A stretch of 64,000 nt of DNA from Paenibacillus sp. JDR-2 (GTDB lineage: Bacteria > Bacillota > Bacilli > Paenibacillales > Paenibacillaceae): contig NC_012914.1 in the NCBI RefSeq assembly GCF_000023585.1, positions 520,001-584,000 on the forward strand, written 5' to 3'. The notes beneath the pieces are model-generated. The model searched no databases. It was not told where the DNA came from and saw only the letters and a list, made by a program, of their open reading frames with translations. Below are positions 8,610 through 16,431 of this stretch, in pieces; positions within the stretch are counted from its first letter, which is position 1, and every line of letters begins with the position of its first letter. The position numbers and the translations under genes are program-made.

Positions 8610-9599
8610 ATGACATACGCAGCAGACAAATCTCGTTTTGAAGACATGAAATACTTCCGCGTCGGCAAAAGCGGCCTCAAGCTGCCAGCCGTATCGCTTG
8701 GCTTATGGCATAACTTTGGCGGAAATGACCGTCTGGAGAACGGACGCGCTATGATCCACCGCGCCTTCGATCTGGGGATTACCCATTTCGACTTGGCGAA
8801 CAACTATGGACCGCCTCCGGGCTCCGCTGAGGAGACTTTCGGTAAAGTTCTGAAGCAGGACATGGCGGCTTACCGCGACCAAATGATCATCTCCACTAAA
8901 GCGGGCTATTATATGTGGGAAGGCCCTTACGGCGACTGGGGCTCCCGTAAATATCTGGTTTCGAGCCTTGATCAAAGCTTGAAACGGATGGACCTGGAGT
9001 ATGTGGATATTTTCTACCATCACCGTCCGGATCCGGAAACTCCGCTTGAAGAGACAATGGCTGCGCTCGACCATATCGTACGTTCGGGTAAAGCGCTGTA
9101 TGTCGGTCTGTCCAACTACAGTGCAGAGCAGACGGCTCAAGCTTCGGCCATCCTGAAGCAGCTGGGCACGCCATGCTTGATCCATCAGCCATCGTATTCG
9201 ATGTTCAACCGCTGGATCGAGGACGGCTTGCAAGATGTACTGGATCAAGAGGGCATCGGCTCTATCGTATTCTCGCCGCTTGCCGGCGGCTTGCTGACGA
9301 ACCGTTACCTCGACGGTATTCCTACGGATTCCCGTGCGGGTGGACCAAGCGTCTTCCTGAACTCGAACAGCATCACCGAAGAGAAGCTTGCTAAAGTTCG
9401 CGCCCTGAACGAAATCGCTCAAAGCCGCGGCCAATCGCTTGCTCAAATGGCTCTTGCTTGGGTGCTTCGCGGCGGCCGCGTAACTTCCGCCCTGATCGGC
9501 GCAAGCCGCGTCGAGCAAATCGACGATAACGTTGCCGTACTCAGCCGTCTTGATTTCTCCGACGATGAGCTGCAGGCGATCGAGAACATCCTGGCTTAA
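8610..9599 (+). CDS. Aldo/keto reductase, YghZ/L-glyceraldehyde-3-phosphate reductase type
   Basis: A 329-residue NADPH-dependent oxidoreductase with a TIM-barrel fold. The segments LSLGLWHNFGG, FDLANNYGPPPGSAEETFG, ISTKAGYYMW and SRKYLVSSLDQSLKRM closely follow E. coli YghZ, which reduces L-glyceraldehyde 3-phosphate and methylglyoxal. The catalytic tetrad is visible as D and Y in the DLANNY segment, K in STKAGY and H in YHHRPD. The ATG at 8610 is the likelier start because similar proteins begin near there. An in-frame ATG at 8556 would add 18 residues unlike the family. A possible structured RNA follows the gene. Confidence 0.88.
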   Translation: MTYAADKSRFEDMKYFRVGKSGLKLPAVSLGLWHNFGGNDRLENGRAMIHRAFDLGITHFDLANNYGPPPGSAEETFGKVLKQDMAAYRDQMIISTKAGYYMWEGPYGDWGSRKYLVSSLDQSLKRMDLEYVDIFYHHRPDPETPLEETMAALDHIVRSGKALYVGLSNYSAEQTAQASAILKQLGTPCLIHQPSYSMFNRWIEDGLQDVLDQEGIGSIVFSPLAGGLLTNRYLDGIPTDSRAGGPSVFLNSNSITEEKLAKVRALNEIAQSRGQSLAQMALAWVLRGGRVTSALIGASRVEQIDDNVAVLSRLDFSDDELQAIENILA

Positions 9600-9616
9600 T
9601 CGATAAATCGCCCTAA

Positions 9617-9811
9617 GGAATGTATCTCCTTCCGATTCACCGAAGTTTCGTCAACGTTTGAACCATTTGACGAAATTCGGTGTGGCTGTTGTCCTTACAT
9701 GGAATGAATTATGGTTTAAGGAAACCATGTTCGGACAAAGGCAAACGTTGAAAGCTTTCTGGAAGAAAGCTGCTTCGAAAGCATATGCTTTCCTGCAGGA
9801 GGTACATTTCC
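9617..9811 (+). ncRNA. Candidate structured RNA or 3' UTR, enclosed by a GGAATGT/ACATTTCC stem
   Basis: The arm GGAATGTATCTCC at 9617 pairs with GGAGGTACATTTCC at 9798. Inside are a 16-bp hairpin (CACCGAA..TTTCGTCAA with its complement), TTGTCC/GGACAA enclosing ATGGTTT/AAACCAT, AGCTTTC/GAAAGCT, and GAAAGC/GCTTTC. A Rho-independent terminator follows at 9848. The hairpin loop CGTTTG could also pair with CAAACG at about 9742. No known RNA family is recognised. It resembles the elements at 11364 and 27342 in its enclosing stem. The 60-codon open frame across it has no ribosome binding site. Confidence 0.5.
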
Positions 9812-9847
9812 TCTGGCTCTCATCGATACTTTTGAACTGAACAGCAG

Positions 9848-9881
9848 AAGGCTGCCGATTAATCTCGGCAGCCTTTTTTTA
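9848..9881 (+). terminator. Rho-independent terminator
   Basis: AGGCTGCCGA pairs with TCGGCAGCCT across a six-base loop, followed by seven T. Confidence 0.9.
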
Positions 9882-9967
9882 AAACCATGTGCTACTCCTG
9901 CTAAGGGCGGCGATTCGCTAATGAAACGGGGTATTCTTATTTGCTTCAGAATAGCTGGTTTTTAAAT

Positions 9968-10052
9968 CTAACGAAACCTAGTAACGCTATTTGGCCGATT
10001 TTCGGTTAATGGAGGGGTTTAGATAGTAAATAACGATATGAGGTTTCGTTAG
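9968..10052. repeat. Inverted-repeat element with CTAACGAAAC / GTTTCGTTAG ends
   Basis: An 85-bp element bounded by CTAACGAAACCT and AGGTTTCGTTAG, with inner partial matches AACGCTATTT and AAATAACGATAT. The same ends recur, nested, at 53785-53969. It has no coding capacity and looks like a small nonautonomous dispersed repeat just ahead of the GrpB gene. Confidence 0.6.
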
Positions 10053-10079
10053 CCTGTTTTATTAAAAGGAGGGAATAGC

Positions 10080-10595
10080 ATGGAAGTGCGATTGAGTGAT
10101 TACAAGGAAGAATGGGCGCAGATGTTTCGTGAGGAAGCGGAGTATCTGAGGTCTATCTTCGATGGGGTGGAGATCCGATTCGAGCATTTCGGAAGCACGG
10201 CTGTTCCGGGGATGAAAGCAAAGCCCGTTATCGATATGATGGGAATCGTTGACGATATTAACAAGATTGATTTGTTCAATGATGTGACGGCTTCTCTCGG
10301 ATACGATGTAGCAGGCGACTGGGGTATCCCCGGCAGACGGCTGTTCCGTAAAGGCGGAGAGCAGCGTACCCACCATATTCACTTCTACCAATCGGATAGT
10401 CCCCAAATCGGCCGGCACCTCATCTTCCGTGATTATTTGCGGTCGCACCCGGAGGAAGCTGCCAGATACAGTAGCTTTAAAGAACAGCTTGCTCGGCGAT
10501 ACGAACGAACTAACGAATACAGCCCCGCCAAAAAAGCATTCGTAAGCGAAATGGAACAACTCGCCCTCACCTGGTACTCGCAAACAAACGAATAA
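10080..10595 (+). CDS. GrpB family protein (nucleotidyltransferase-like fold)
   Basis: A 171-residue soluble protein of the GrpB/UPF0157 family. It has the family's opening with YKEEWAQMFREEAEYL, the core FEHFGSTAVPGMKAKPVIDMM and the later HHIHFYQSD, RHLIFRDYLR and AKKAFV. The GSTAVPG plus D-x-M arrangement places it in the nucleotidyltransferase superfamily; the biochemical role is not established for most members. Similar domains are sometimes fused to dephospho-CoA kinase. The start is fixed by AGGAGGG 6-10 bases upstream. The gene is monocistronic and surrounded by repeat-rich DNA. Confidence 0.88.
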   Translation: MEVRLSDYKEEWAQMFREEAEYLRSIFDGVEIRFEHFGSTAVPGMKAKPVIDMMGIVDDINKIDLFNDVTASLGYDVAGDWGIPGRRLFRKGGEQRTHHIHFYQSDSPQIGRHLIFRDYLRSHPEEAARYSSFKEQLARRYERTNEYSPAKKAFVSEMEQLALTWYSQTNE

Positions 10596-10619
10596 TATTC
10601 TCTTCTCTTTGCTTGCCAT

Positions 10620-10820
10620 ACACTTCTACACTGCACGATTTGCACTATAGTTGCCCGAAACGTCTCTAATCCTAAAATACGCTGCACAAAATACACGATA
10701 TATGCCCAAAACTCCTTATTTTCCCCTAAATAAGTAGAATATCCTGCATTCCATACATCATATTTCCCTCTACACCCCCAAACCCCTTATATATCCTGCA
10801 AAACGTACAACGTACCGGGG
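10620..10820. repeat. Degenerate TGCACGA / TGCAGGATAT repeat cluster
   Basis: Motifs such as CTGCACGATTTGCA, ATATCCTGCATTCC and ATATCCTGCAAAACG recur here. They are diverged relatives of the palindromic blocks in the 268-bp array at 35.5-36.5 kb and of sequence near 48.8 kb. No gene is supported. Confidence 0.5.
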
Positions 10821-10862
10821 GGCGGCGCAGTAAAGGGAGCGAATTAGAGATTAACAGACGCA

Positions 10863-11148
10863 GACTAAAAGGTATGAGCCCGTAATGCTGCGCCAGTGAG
10901 GGCTAGTACGAGCCAGTTAATATTGCTGAGCACCAGAGACTAACTAGTTTGAACTCGGAATACTGCGCATGGAGGCGAGTGCGAATCGGGTTATGTATGT
11001 TCACATCAAAGACTAACTAGTTTGAGTTCGAAATGCTACGTTATGGAGAACTAGTGCAAAGGGGTTATGTTGCTGAACTCATGAGACTAACTGATATGAA
11101 CTCGAACTGCTGCCGATGGAGGGCTAATGCGCGAACTTATGTGCTACC
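10863..11148. repeat. Four diverged tandem repeats of ~74 bp
   Basis: The anchor GACTAACTAGTTTGA or a variant starts at about 10863, 10938, 11011 and 11085. Each is followed by a segment like ACTCG-N-ATACTGCG and a GGAGG-type block. The copies differ at many positions. No open frame with a ribosome binding site spans them. Confidence 0.65.
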
Positions 11149-11150
11149 CC

Positions 11151-11190
11151 AGGGAAGCCCTGCAAAGGGCTTCTCTTTATTCTTTATGCT
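11151..11190 (+). terminator. Terminator-like hairpin
   Basis: AGGGAAGCCC pairs with GGGCTTCTCT across TGCAAA and is followed by a T-rich tract. No obvious gene precedes it, which hints at a transcript through the repeat region. Confidence 0.55.
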
Positions 11191-11363
11191 GTGCATTAAG
11201 CAGCCCCGCATTCCCGCATCCGGCAAGCAATATGCCCGACGCTAAAGATACCAGTTCTTCGACTAATAGGCGAAGAAAATAAATGCCTGCCACAGGCAGG
11301 CAAACCGCCAAGGAACGGAGGCGGTTGGCTTCCGCCCTTCCAAACGAATCGAAGACGAGTGGA

Positions 11364-11475
11364 GGGAGATGTTTCTCCTGGAGAGCGAAGCGCCTGCCTT
11401 TGCGTACACTTTGCAACCTTGTCTAATTGTTCAGGCAAAGTGTACGCAACAGCAGCGTAAGGAGAAACATCTCCC
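11364..11475. ncRNA. Long hairpin element, copy 2 of a three-member family
   Basis: GGGAGATGTTTCTCC at 11364 is perfectly complementary to GGAGAAACATCTCCC at 11461. Inside, TTGCGTACACTTTGC pairs perfectly with GCAAAGTGTACGCAA, and CTGC with GCAG. The copy at 27342-27451 has the same design with changed bases that mostly keep pairing. The strand and function are unknown; it lies about 130 bases before the histidine kinase start. Confidence 0.55.
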
Positions 11476-11540
11476 GGAGTGAGCCCACGGTTCTTCTACG
11501 TACTCCATCCGATGAACTCCATCCAACGATAATTCGTCTA

Positions 11541-11569
11541 TCGATTCCATCCCCTCATGACGATATAAT
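11541..11569 (+). promoter_or_regulatory. Possible sigma-A promoter of the hybrid kinase
   Basis: A perfect TATAAT at 11564-11569 lies 17 bases after a weak -35 (TCGATT), about 35 bases before the kinase start. Confidence 0.4.
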
Positions 11570-11603
11570 ACATGTAGATTTACTCGGGAAGGGGACCGCG
11601 CGC

Positions 11604-14600
11604 TTGAACAACTTATCATTGCGGACAAAGGGCTTGCTCATCATCGTCTTAATCACCTTCATCCCGCTTGGCATCGCGGGGGTCATTAACTACCTCTCCG
11701 TCAAGCAGGAAATGATCAATACCGCATCCGATAGAGCGGCCAGCCAGCTGAGCGTCAGCGCCAATTATCTGGCTTCCTGGCTGCAGATCAGACGGGCCGA
11801 GGTAGTGGTGATGAGCCGTACGGATATCGTCCGTTACGGCACCGATGCGGAGAAGCTGAAATATTTCAGGGACGAGTTGTACCGCTCCGATTATACCTAT
11901 CATGCGATTGGGTATATCGATCTTAACGGCCGGGCCATCCGTACGAACGGCGATCCGGTCAATATGAGCGGACAAGCCTTTTTCCGCGAAGCGGTGAAGG
12001 GCAAGTCTGCGATTACGGACCTGTTCCTTCCCTCCTTTGATAACTTGAAGCAGTCCCTTATTGTTATTCCGGTATTTGATCAGACCAACTCTATTAACGG
12101 TGTGATATACGCATCAATGCCGATGTCGACGATGTCACCCTATTTCCTTGTAGATAAGGATCCAAGCTTGGAGTATTGGCTCTATAACGACCGGGGAGTG
12201 GTCTTGTTCCATTCGTACTCCACCTCCGCGGGCATAAAGCCGATTCAAGGGCTGCTTAACGGGCAGCCGGGTCTGAGCCTCGAGAAGCTGCTCAAGCCTT
12301 CCGGGAAAATCCATATACAGCGCGGGAATATGAAGCACGTGCTCCTGTATATGGACGTAGACAGCGCAGCGCCTTGGCATGCGGCACTCGAAATACCGCA
12401 GGCAAGCCTGAATAAAGGTCTGTCCAAAGTATTATGGTGGACCTTTGCCACGATCGCTTTGTCCGAGGTCGTAATTGTTATCCTCTTCTCCATCTATTTC
12501 AATATGATCATTAACCGGCTGAAAGGAATCCTGTCCGTTACAAAGCAGGCTGCCGACGGTCAATTCGAAGTGGAGCATCTGTCTCAGGAGCCCGGGGATG
12601 AGGTCGGCAAGCTGGCTGAATCGGTTAACGGGATGATGGAGCATCTGAAGGACATGTTTGGACGCCTCGAGGCGATTATCAATCAGAACGAGTACTCCTT
12701 TATTTTGCTGGATGAGAATTACCGCGTCAGTTATATGAATCAGGCGGCGGAGAAGCTGATCGGTTATACGACGGACGAGCTGAAGGGGCACGCGACGCCT
12801 CTTCTGTTCATGGATCCGGATGAAATCGAGCGCGAAGCGGAGAGGCTGTCGCAGAAGCTGGGTGAACACGTCGAGCCTGGACTCGAAGTATTCCGGATGC
12901 TGCGCCAGGTGGACTTCTCCTATGAACGGCAGTGGACGTATGTCCATAAGGACGGGACCAAAATTCCGGTGCGCCACTTCTCGAACGGGCTGCGCGATCA
13001 GCAGGGCCGTCTGACCGGGGTTCTTGGTATGGCGTATGACATCTCCGAGCATGTAAAAGTGGAAAAATCCCGCAACCTTCTGCTCGATATTATCGGCTCG
13101 GCCAAAGACCTGATCGCTTCCATCGATCATAACGGGAAGGTCGCCTACATTAACAAGGCTGGCAAGCGGATGCTGGGTCTGCCGCTGGATTACAAGCCGA
13201 AAGACTATAAGAGCTACGTGGAACCGTCCATGTACCTGTATCTCATAAAAGGCTCCCGGATTGCCATGAAAATGGGCTATTGGGAGGGAGAAGCCGAGCT
13301 TCTGACGCAAGCCGGGGACAAGGTGAATGTCTCGCTTGTTATCGTAGCCCATCCATACCGAAATACCGGCGAGCTGTACTTCTCCTGCATCGCCCGCGAT
13401 ATTACGGAGCAGAAGCATATTCAGGAGGAATTAATTCAAGCGACGCAGGAGGCCGAACAGGCAAATGCGGCCAAGAGCCGATTCCTTGCGATGGTCAGCC
13501 ATGAGATCCGTACGCCTCTTAACGGTATTATCGGTCTGTCGCAGCTCATGCGCCGTACCGGATTGTCCCCTTCGCAGAAGGATTATATGGACAAGCTTGG
13601 CAACTCATCGGAATCCCTGCTGCGCATCATTAATGACCTGCTCGATTTCTCCAAGATCGAGGCTGGCAAGGTGGAGGTGGAGCGGGTCGCGTTCCAGCCT
13701 CAGGAGATGCTCAGCCGATTGACCGATCAGCTAAGCGTCTTTATGGGCGGCAAGGAGCAGTTCGAATTTATTCTGGAAGTGCCTGAGCAGCTGCCTACTA
13801 CTCTCCTGGGCGATCAGATGCGCGTTGAGCAGATTTTGCTTAACCTGTGCATGAACGCCGTTAAGTTTACGGAGCGCGGTCATGTGAAGCTGGCCCTCGA
13901 AGTGATGGAGCAGTGCTCTGACGGATTAAAGCTGCAGTTCACCGTCGAAGATACCGGTATCGGGATGACGAAAAAACAAATCGACAAGCTCTTTACCCCG
14001 TTCACGCAGGCCGACGGCTCAACGACCCGCAAATACGGCGGCACGGGCTTAGGACTTGTGATTGCGAATGGTCTCGTCAAAATGATGGGCGGAAAAATCC
14101 AAGTGGACAGCGAGCCCGGCTTAGGCAGCCGGTTCAGCTTTGTCCTGTCATTCCCTGTCTTGTCTTCTGTCATGGAAGAGAAGCTGATTGTCAGCGAGGA
14201 ACTGGAGGATCAATGCATCTGGGTCGTGGAGGACAGCGATGAGATGCGTCAGCATTGGTGCAGGCTTGCGGAATCGTTCCGCTTGACCCCGGTGGCATTC
14301 TCCTCTTGGGGAAGCGCGAGGGAAAAGCTGCGCCGGATGGGCGCGGGGGCGATGCCTAAGCTGATAATGCTGGACATGGAAATGCCGGATATGTACGGAG
14401 CGGAAACTTGGCTGGAATTCCACAAGCAGGCTACGTCGGCAGGCGTGAAGACGATTGCGCTTACGACCTCCTTTGGCCGTGACGAACTGATGCAAATGCC
14501 GGATTCCGGTCGTCCTTATGCGATTCTAACCAAGCCGGTTACCCGTCTGGCGCTATTCCATGCGTTAACGGGAACGCTGGATCAAAGGCCGGTGCAGGTG

Positions 14601-15437
14601 AAGGAATGGACGATGGCTGCGCAGGAAGCGGCCGTATCCGCGGAGCCTCAGGAAAAAATACGGGTCCTGCTTGCCGAAGATAATCATATTAACCAGTTGG
14701 TAGCCATCGAGCTGCTGAAGGAAAGGGGCTTCGAGGTAGGACTTGCGGAGAACGGCCGGGAGGTGCTCGATAAGCTCGAGCAGGGGGACTGGCATCTTGT
14801 CCTGATGGATATTCATATGCCGGAGATGGACGGAATGGAAGCAACAACGATTATCCGCAATGATCCCCGGTACGAGCAACTGCCGATTATAGCGGTAACC
14901 GCCAACTCGCTTCGCGCGGATCACGAGCATTATTTGCAGCTTGGCATGAACGGAGTGGTGACGAAGCCTCTGGACCCGGATCAGCTCTGCATGGTCATTA
15001 TGAATCTGCTGAACAACAAGAAATTCCCGGTGCTTCAGCAGCAATCATGGGGTGCTTCGGGCCAATCGGTGCCGGAGCTTGACGGGATTCAGGTGGAGAC
15101 CGCACTGGCCAGAGTAAGCGGCAAAATCGCTATTTTGCGCCAAATGCTAGTTCATTTCCTGAAGGATTACGAGGGCTTCGCGGACAAGCTGATCGAGGAG
15201 TTGACGAATGGCCAGTCTGCAACCGCGAGACGGATGATCCATACGCTGATGGGGGCCGCCAGCCACTTGTCGGCGAATGATGTGGTGCAGGCCGCTGCAA
15301 GGCTGAACGAGATTCTGAAGAAAGAGGATGGGGAAGAGGATTGGAAGGCGCCGGCCGAATTGCTGAAAAAGGAGCTTGACCGCGTGATAACCGGTCTGGA
15401 GCATGCATCAATATCAACATTCGACAGTTTCTCCTAA
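11604..15437 (+). CDS. Membrane hybrid histidine kinase (sensor-HAMP-PAS-PAS-HisKA-HATPase-REC-REC-HPt)
   Basis: A 1277-residue phosphorelay kinase. Order: membrane span (about 10-30), an extracellular dCache-like sensor, a second span (275-302), HAMP, two PAS domains, HisKA with MVSHEIRTPLNG (phospho-His near 633) and an HATPase with GTGLGL. Two receiver domains follow, with LIMLDMEMP and LVLMDIHMP (Asp near 1068 in the second), and a C-terminal HPt with MIHTLMGAASHL. All phospho-acceptor residues are present, so a full His-Asp-His relay is possible. The start is a TTG at 11604, ten bases after AAGGGG. The longer frame from 11427 begins inside the hairpin element and is not credible. The OmpR-type regulator 100 bases downstream is its likely target. 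Confidence 0.92.
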   Translation: MNNLSLRTKGLLIIVLITFIPLGIAGVINYLSVKQEMINTASDRAASQLSVSANYLASWLQIRRAEVVVMSRTDIVRYGTDAEKLKYFRDELYRSDYTYHAIGYIDLNGRAIRTNGDPVNMSGQAFFREAVKGKSAITDLFLPSFDNLKQSLIVIPVFDQTNSINGVIYASMPMSTMSPYFLVDKDPSLEYWLYNDRGVVLFHSYSTSAGIKPIQGLLNGQPGLSLEKLLKPSGKIHIQRGNMKHVLLYMDVDSAAPWHAALEIPQASLNKGLSKVLWWTFATIALSEVVIVILFSIYFNMIINRLKGILSVTKQAADGQFEVEHLSQEPGDEVGKLAESVNGMMEHLKDMFGRLEAIINQNEYSFILLDENYRVSYMNQAAEKLIGYTTDELKGHATPLLFMDPDEIEREAERLSQKLGEHVEPGLEVFRMLRQVDFSYERQWTYVHKDGTKIPVRHFSNGLRDQQGRLTGVLGMAYDISEHVKVEKSRNLLLDIIGSAKDLIASIDHNGKVAYINKAGKRMLGLPLDYKPKDYKSYVEPSMYLYLIKGSRIAMKMGYWEGEAELLTQAGDKVNVSLVIVAHPYRNTGELYFSCIARDITEQKHIQEELIQATQEAEQANAAKSRFLAMVSHEIRTPLNGIIGLSQLMRRTGLSPSQKDYMDKLGNSSESLLRIINDLLDFSKIEAGKVEVERVAFQPQEMLSRLTDQLSVFMGGKEQFEFILEVPEQLPTTLLGDQMRVEQILLNLCMNAVKFTERGHVKLALEVMEQCSDGLKLQFTVEDTGIGMTKKQIDKLFTPFTQADGSTTRKYGGTGLGLVIANGLVKMMGGKIQVDSEPGLGSRFSFVLSFPVLSSVMEEKLIVSEELEDQCIWVVEDSDEMRQHWCRLAESFRLTPVAFSSWGSAREKLRRMGAGAMPKLIMLDMEMPDMYGAETWLEFHKQATSAGVKTIALTTSFGRDELMQMPDSGRPYAILTKPVTRLALFHALTGTLDQRPVQVKEWTMAAQEAAVSAEPQEKIRVLLAEDNHINQLVAIELLKERGFEVGLAENGREVLDKLEQGDWHLVLMDIHMPEMDGMEATTIIRNDPRYEQLPIIAVTANSLRADHEHYLQLGMNGVVTKPLDPDQLCMVIMNLLNNKKFPVLQQQSWGASGQSVPELDGIQVETALARVSGKIAILRQMLVHFLKDYEGFADKLIEELTNGQSATARRMIHTLMGAASHLSANDVVQAAARLNEILKKEDGEEDWKAPAELLKKELDRVITGLEHASISTFDSFS

Positions 15438-15450
15438 CAATCTTCTAACA
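15434..15450 (+). promoter_or_regulatory. CTAACA-N5-CTAACA direct repeat ahead of the response regulator
   Basis: Two identical hexamers spaced 11 bases apart, one helical turn, the layout used by OmpR/PhoB-family regulators such as Bacillus PhoP. Similar pairs occur at 16339 and 18135. It overlaps the kinase stop codon. A possible promoter (TTGTTA with TATATT 18 bases on) follows. Confidence 0.45.
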
Positions 15451-15540
15451 TTTTATTGTTAACCCTTACAATCGTATTGTATATTAGAGATAGATTTATA
15501 TTATTTGACAGAAATCTTCTTTCCCTAAGGGGTGGCGCCG

Positions 15541-16263
15541 GTGTATAAAGTTTTAGTAATTGAAGATGACGTCATGATGAGGGATATGCTGTCGATGTAC
15601 TTGTCAGAAGAAGGGTATTCGGTTAGGCAAGCAGGAACGGGTGAAGAAGGCTTGCGGATCGTTCAGGAATTTGCGCCTGATGTTGTCTTGCTTGACCTGA
15701 TGCTGCCTGATATGGATGGTATGGGGGTTTGCGCCTCTATTCGTGAACGATCGCATGTACCTATTATGATTTTGTCGATGAAAAGCGAAGTCTCCGAACG
15801 CGTTCAGGCCTTGAAGGCCGGCGCGGATGATTATATGTGCAAGCCCTTCAGCATGCATGAAATGACGGCGAGAGTGGAAGCCTTGATCCGTCGTTCCCAG
15901 TTTAGTGCGACGGAAGCAGAGGCGGCTAGCGCGTCGGAAGCAGAAGAAGCGGATCTTGCGCCGATTCAGCTGGACTCCGAACGCAGAATGCTTCTTGTCA
16001 GAGGCAAGCTGATTGAGACAACCTTTTCTGAATTCGAGATGATGAAACTCTTCTTATCCCATCCGGGCAAGGTATTCAGCAGGGAGGAACTGATCAATAC
16101 GATTAGAGGGTTCGATTCTTTTGTAACGGACAGAGCTATTGATGTACATATTGTTAACCTGCGCAAAAAAATCGAGCAAAACCCGAAAGAACCCCGTTTA
16201 ATCCGTACGGTATGGGGCTTTGGTTACAAATATACGACCGACCACAGTCAGGAACATGATTAA
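15541..16263 (+). CDS. OmpR/PhoB family response regulator
   Basis: A 240-residue two-domain regulator. The receiver domain starts VLVIEDDVMM, carries the acceptor Asp in VVLLDLMLPDMDG and the conserved Lys in DYMCKPF. The linker is rich in A, E and S. The winged-helix domain has TFSEFEMMKLFLSHPGKVFSREEL, RAIDVHIVNLRKKIE and RTVWGFGYKY. The GTG at 15541 sits about 6 bases after AAGGGGTGG and is preferred to the GTG at 15532, which lies within that site. It follows the hybrid kinase by 103 bases. The 11-bp spaced hexamer repeat upstream suggests it may regulate itself; that is inference. Confidence 0.92.
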   Translation: MYKVLVIEDDVMMRDMLSMYLSEEGYSVRQAGTGEEGLRIVQEFAPDVVLLDLMLPDMDGMGVCASIRERSHVPIMILSMKSEVSERVQALKAGADDYMCKPFSMHEMTARVEALIRRSQFSATEAEAASASEAEEADLAPIQLDSERRMLLVRGKLIETTFSEFEMMKLFLSHPGKVFSREELINTIRGFDSFVTDRAIDVHIVNLRKKIEQNPKEPRLIRTVWGFGYKYTTDHSQEHD

Positions 16264-16275
16264 GGTAAGCGACCT

Positions 16276-16309
16276 AAAGATCACCTCCGCTGCAGGGTGA
16301 TCTTTTTTA
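16276..16309 (+). terminator. Rho-independent terminator after the response regulator
   Basis: AAAGATCACC pairs with GGTGATCTTT, followed by a T run. Confidence 0.85.
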
Positions 16310-16338
16310 TACCCACTTGTCCGAATGCTGGCAAATAC

Positions 16339-16355
16339 CTAACATACTTCTAAAG
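16339..16355 (+). promoter_or_regulatory. CTAACA-N5-CTAAAG direct repeat ahead of the GGDEF-EAL gene
   Basis: Same 11-bp spacing as the pair at 15434, with two changes in the second hexamer, about 80 bases before the start codon. Confidence 0.4.
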
Positions 16356-16431
16356 AACAATCCGCAATTTTTCTAATACTTATATGGGACTATAGGATTA
16401 ACAGTAATGACAAAAGGATGGTGTAGCAATC

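Noticed and set aside
9658..9840. 60-codon gene in the structured region after the aldo/keto reductase
   Set aside because: There is no ribosome binding site and the sequence is a chain of hairpins ending in a terminator, better explained as RNA structure.
9600..9881. Known RNA (6S RNA, RNase P, tmRNA, SRP RNA or c-di-GMP riboswitch)
   Set aside because: None of the conserved signature sequences of these families can be found in the region, although several c-di-GMP genes are nearby.
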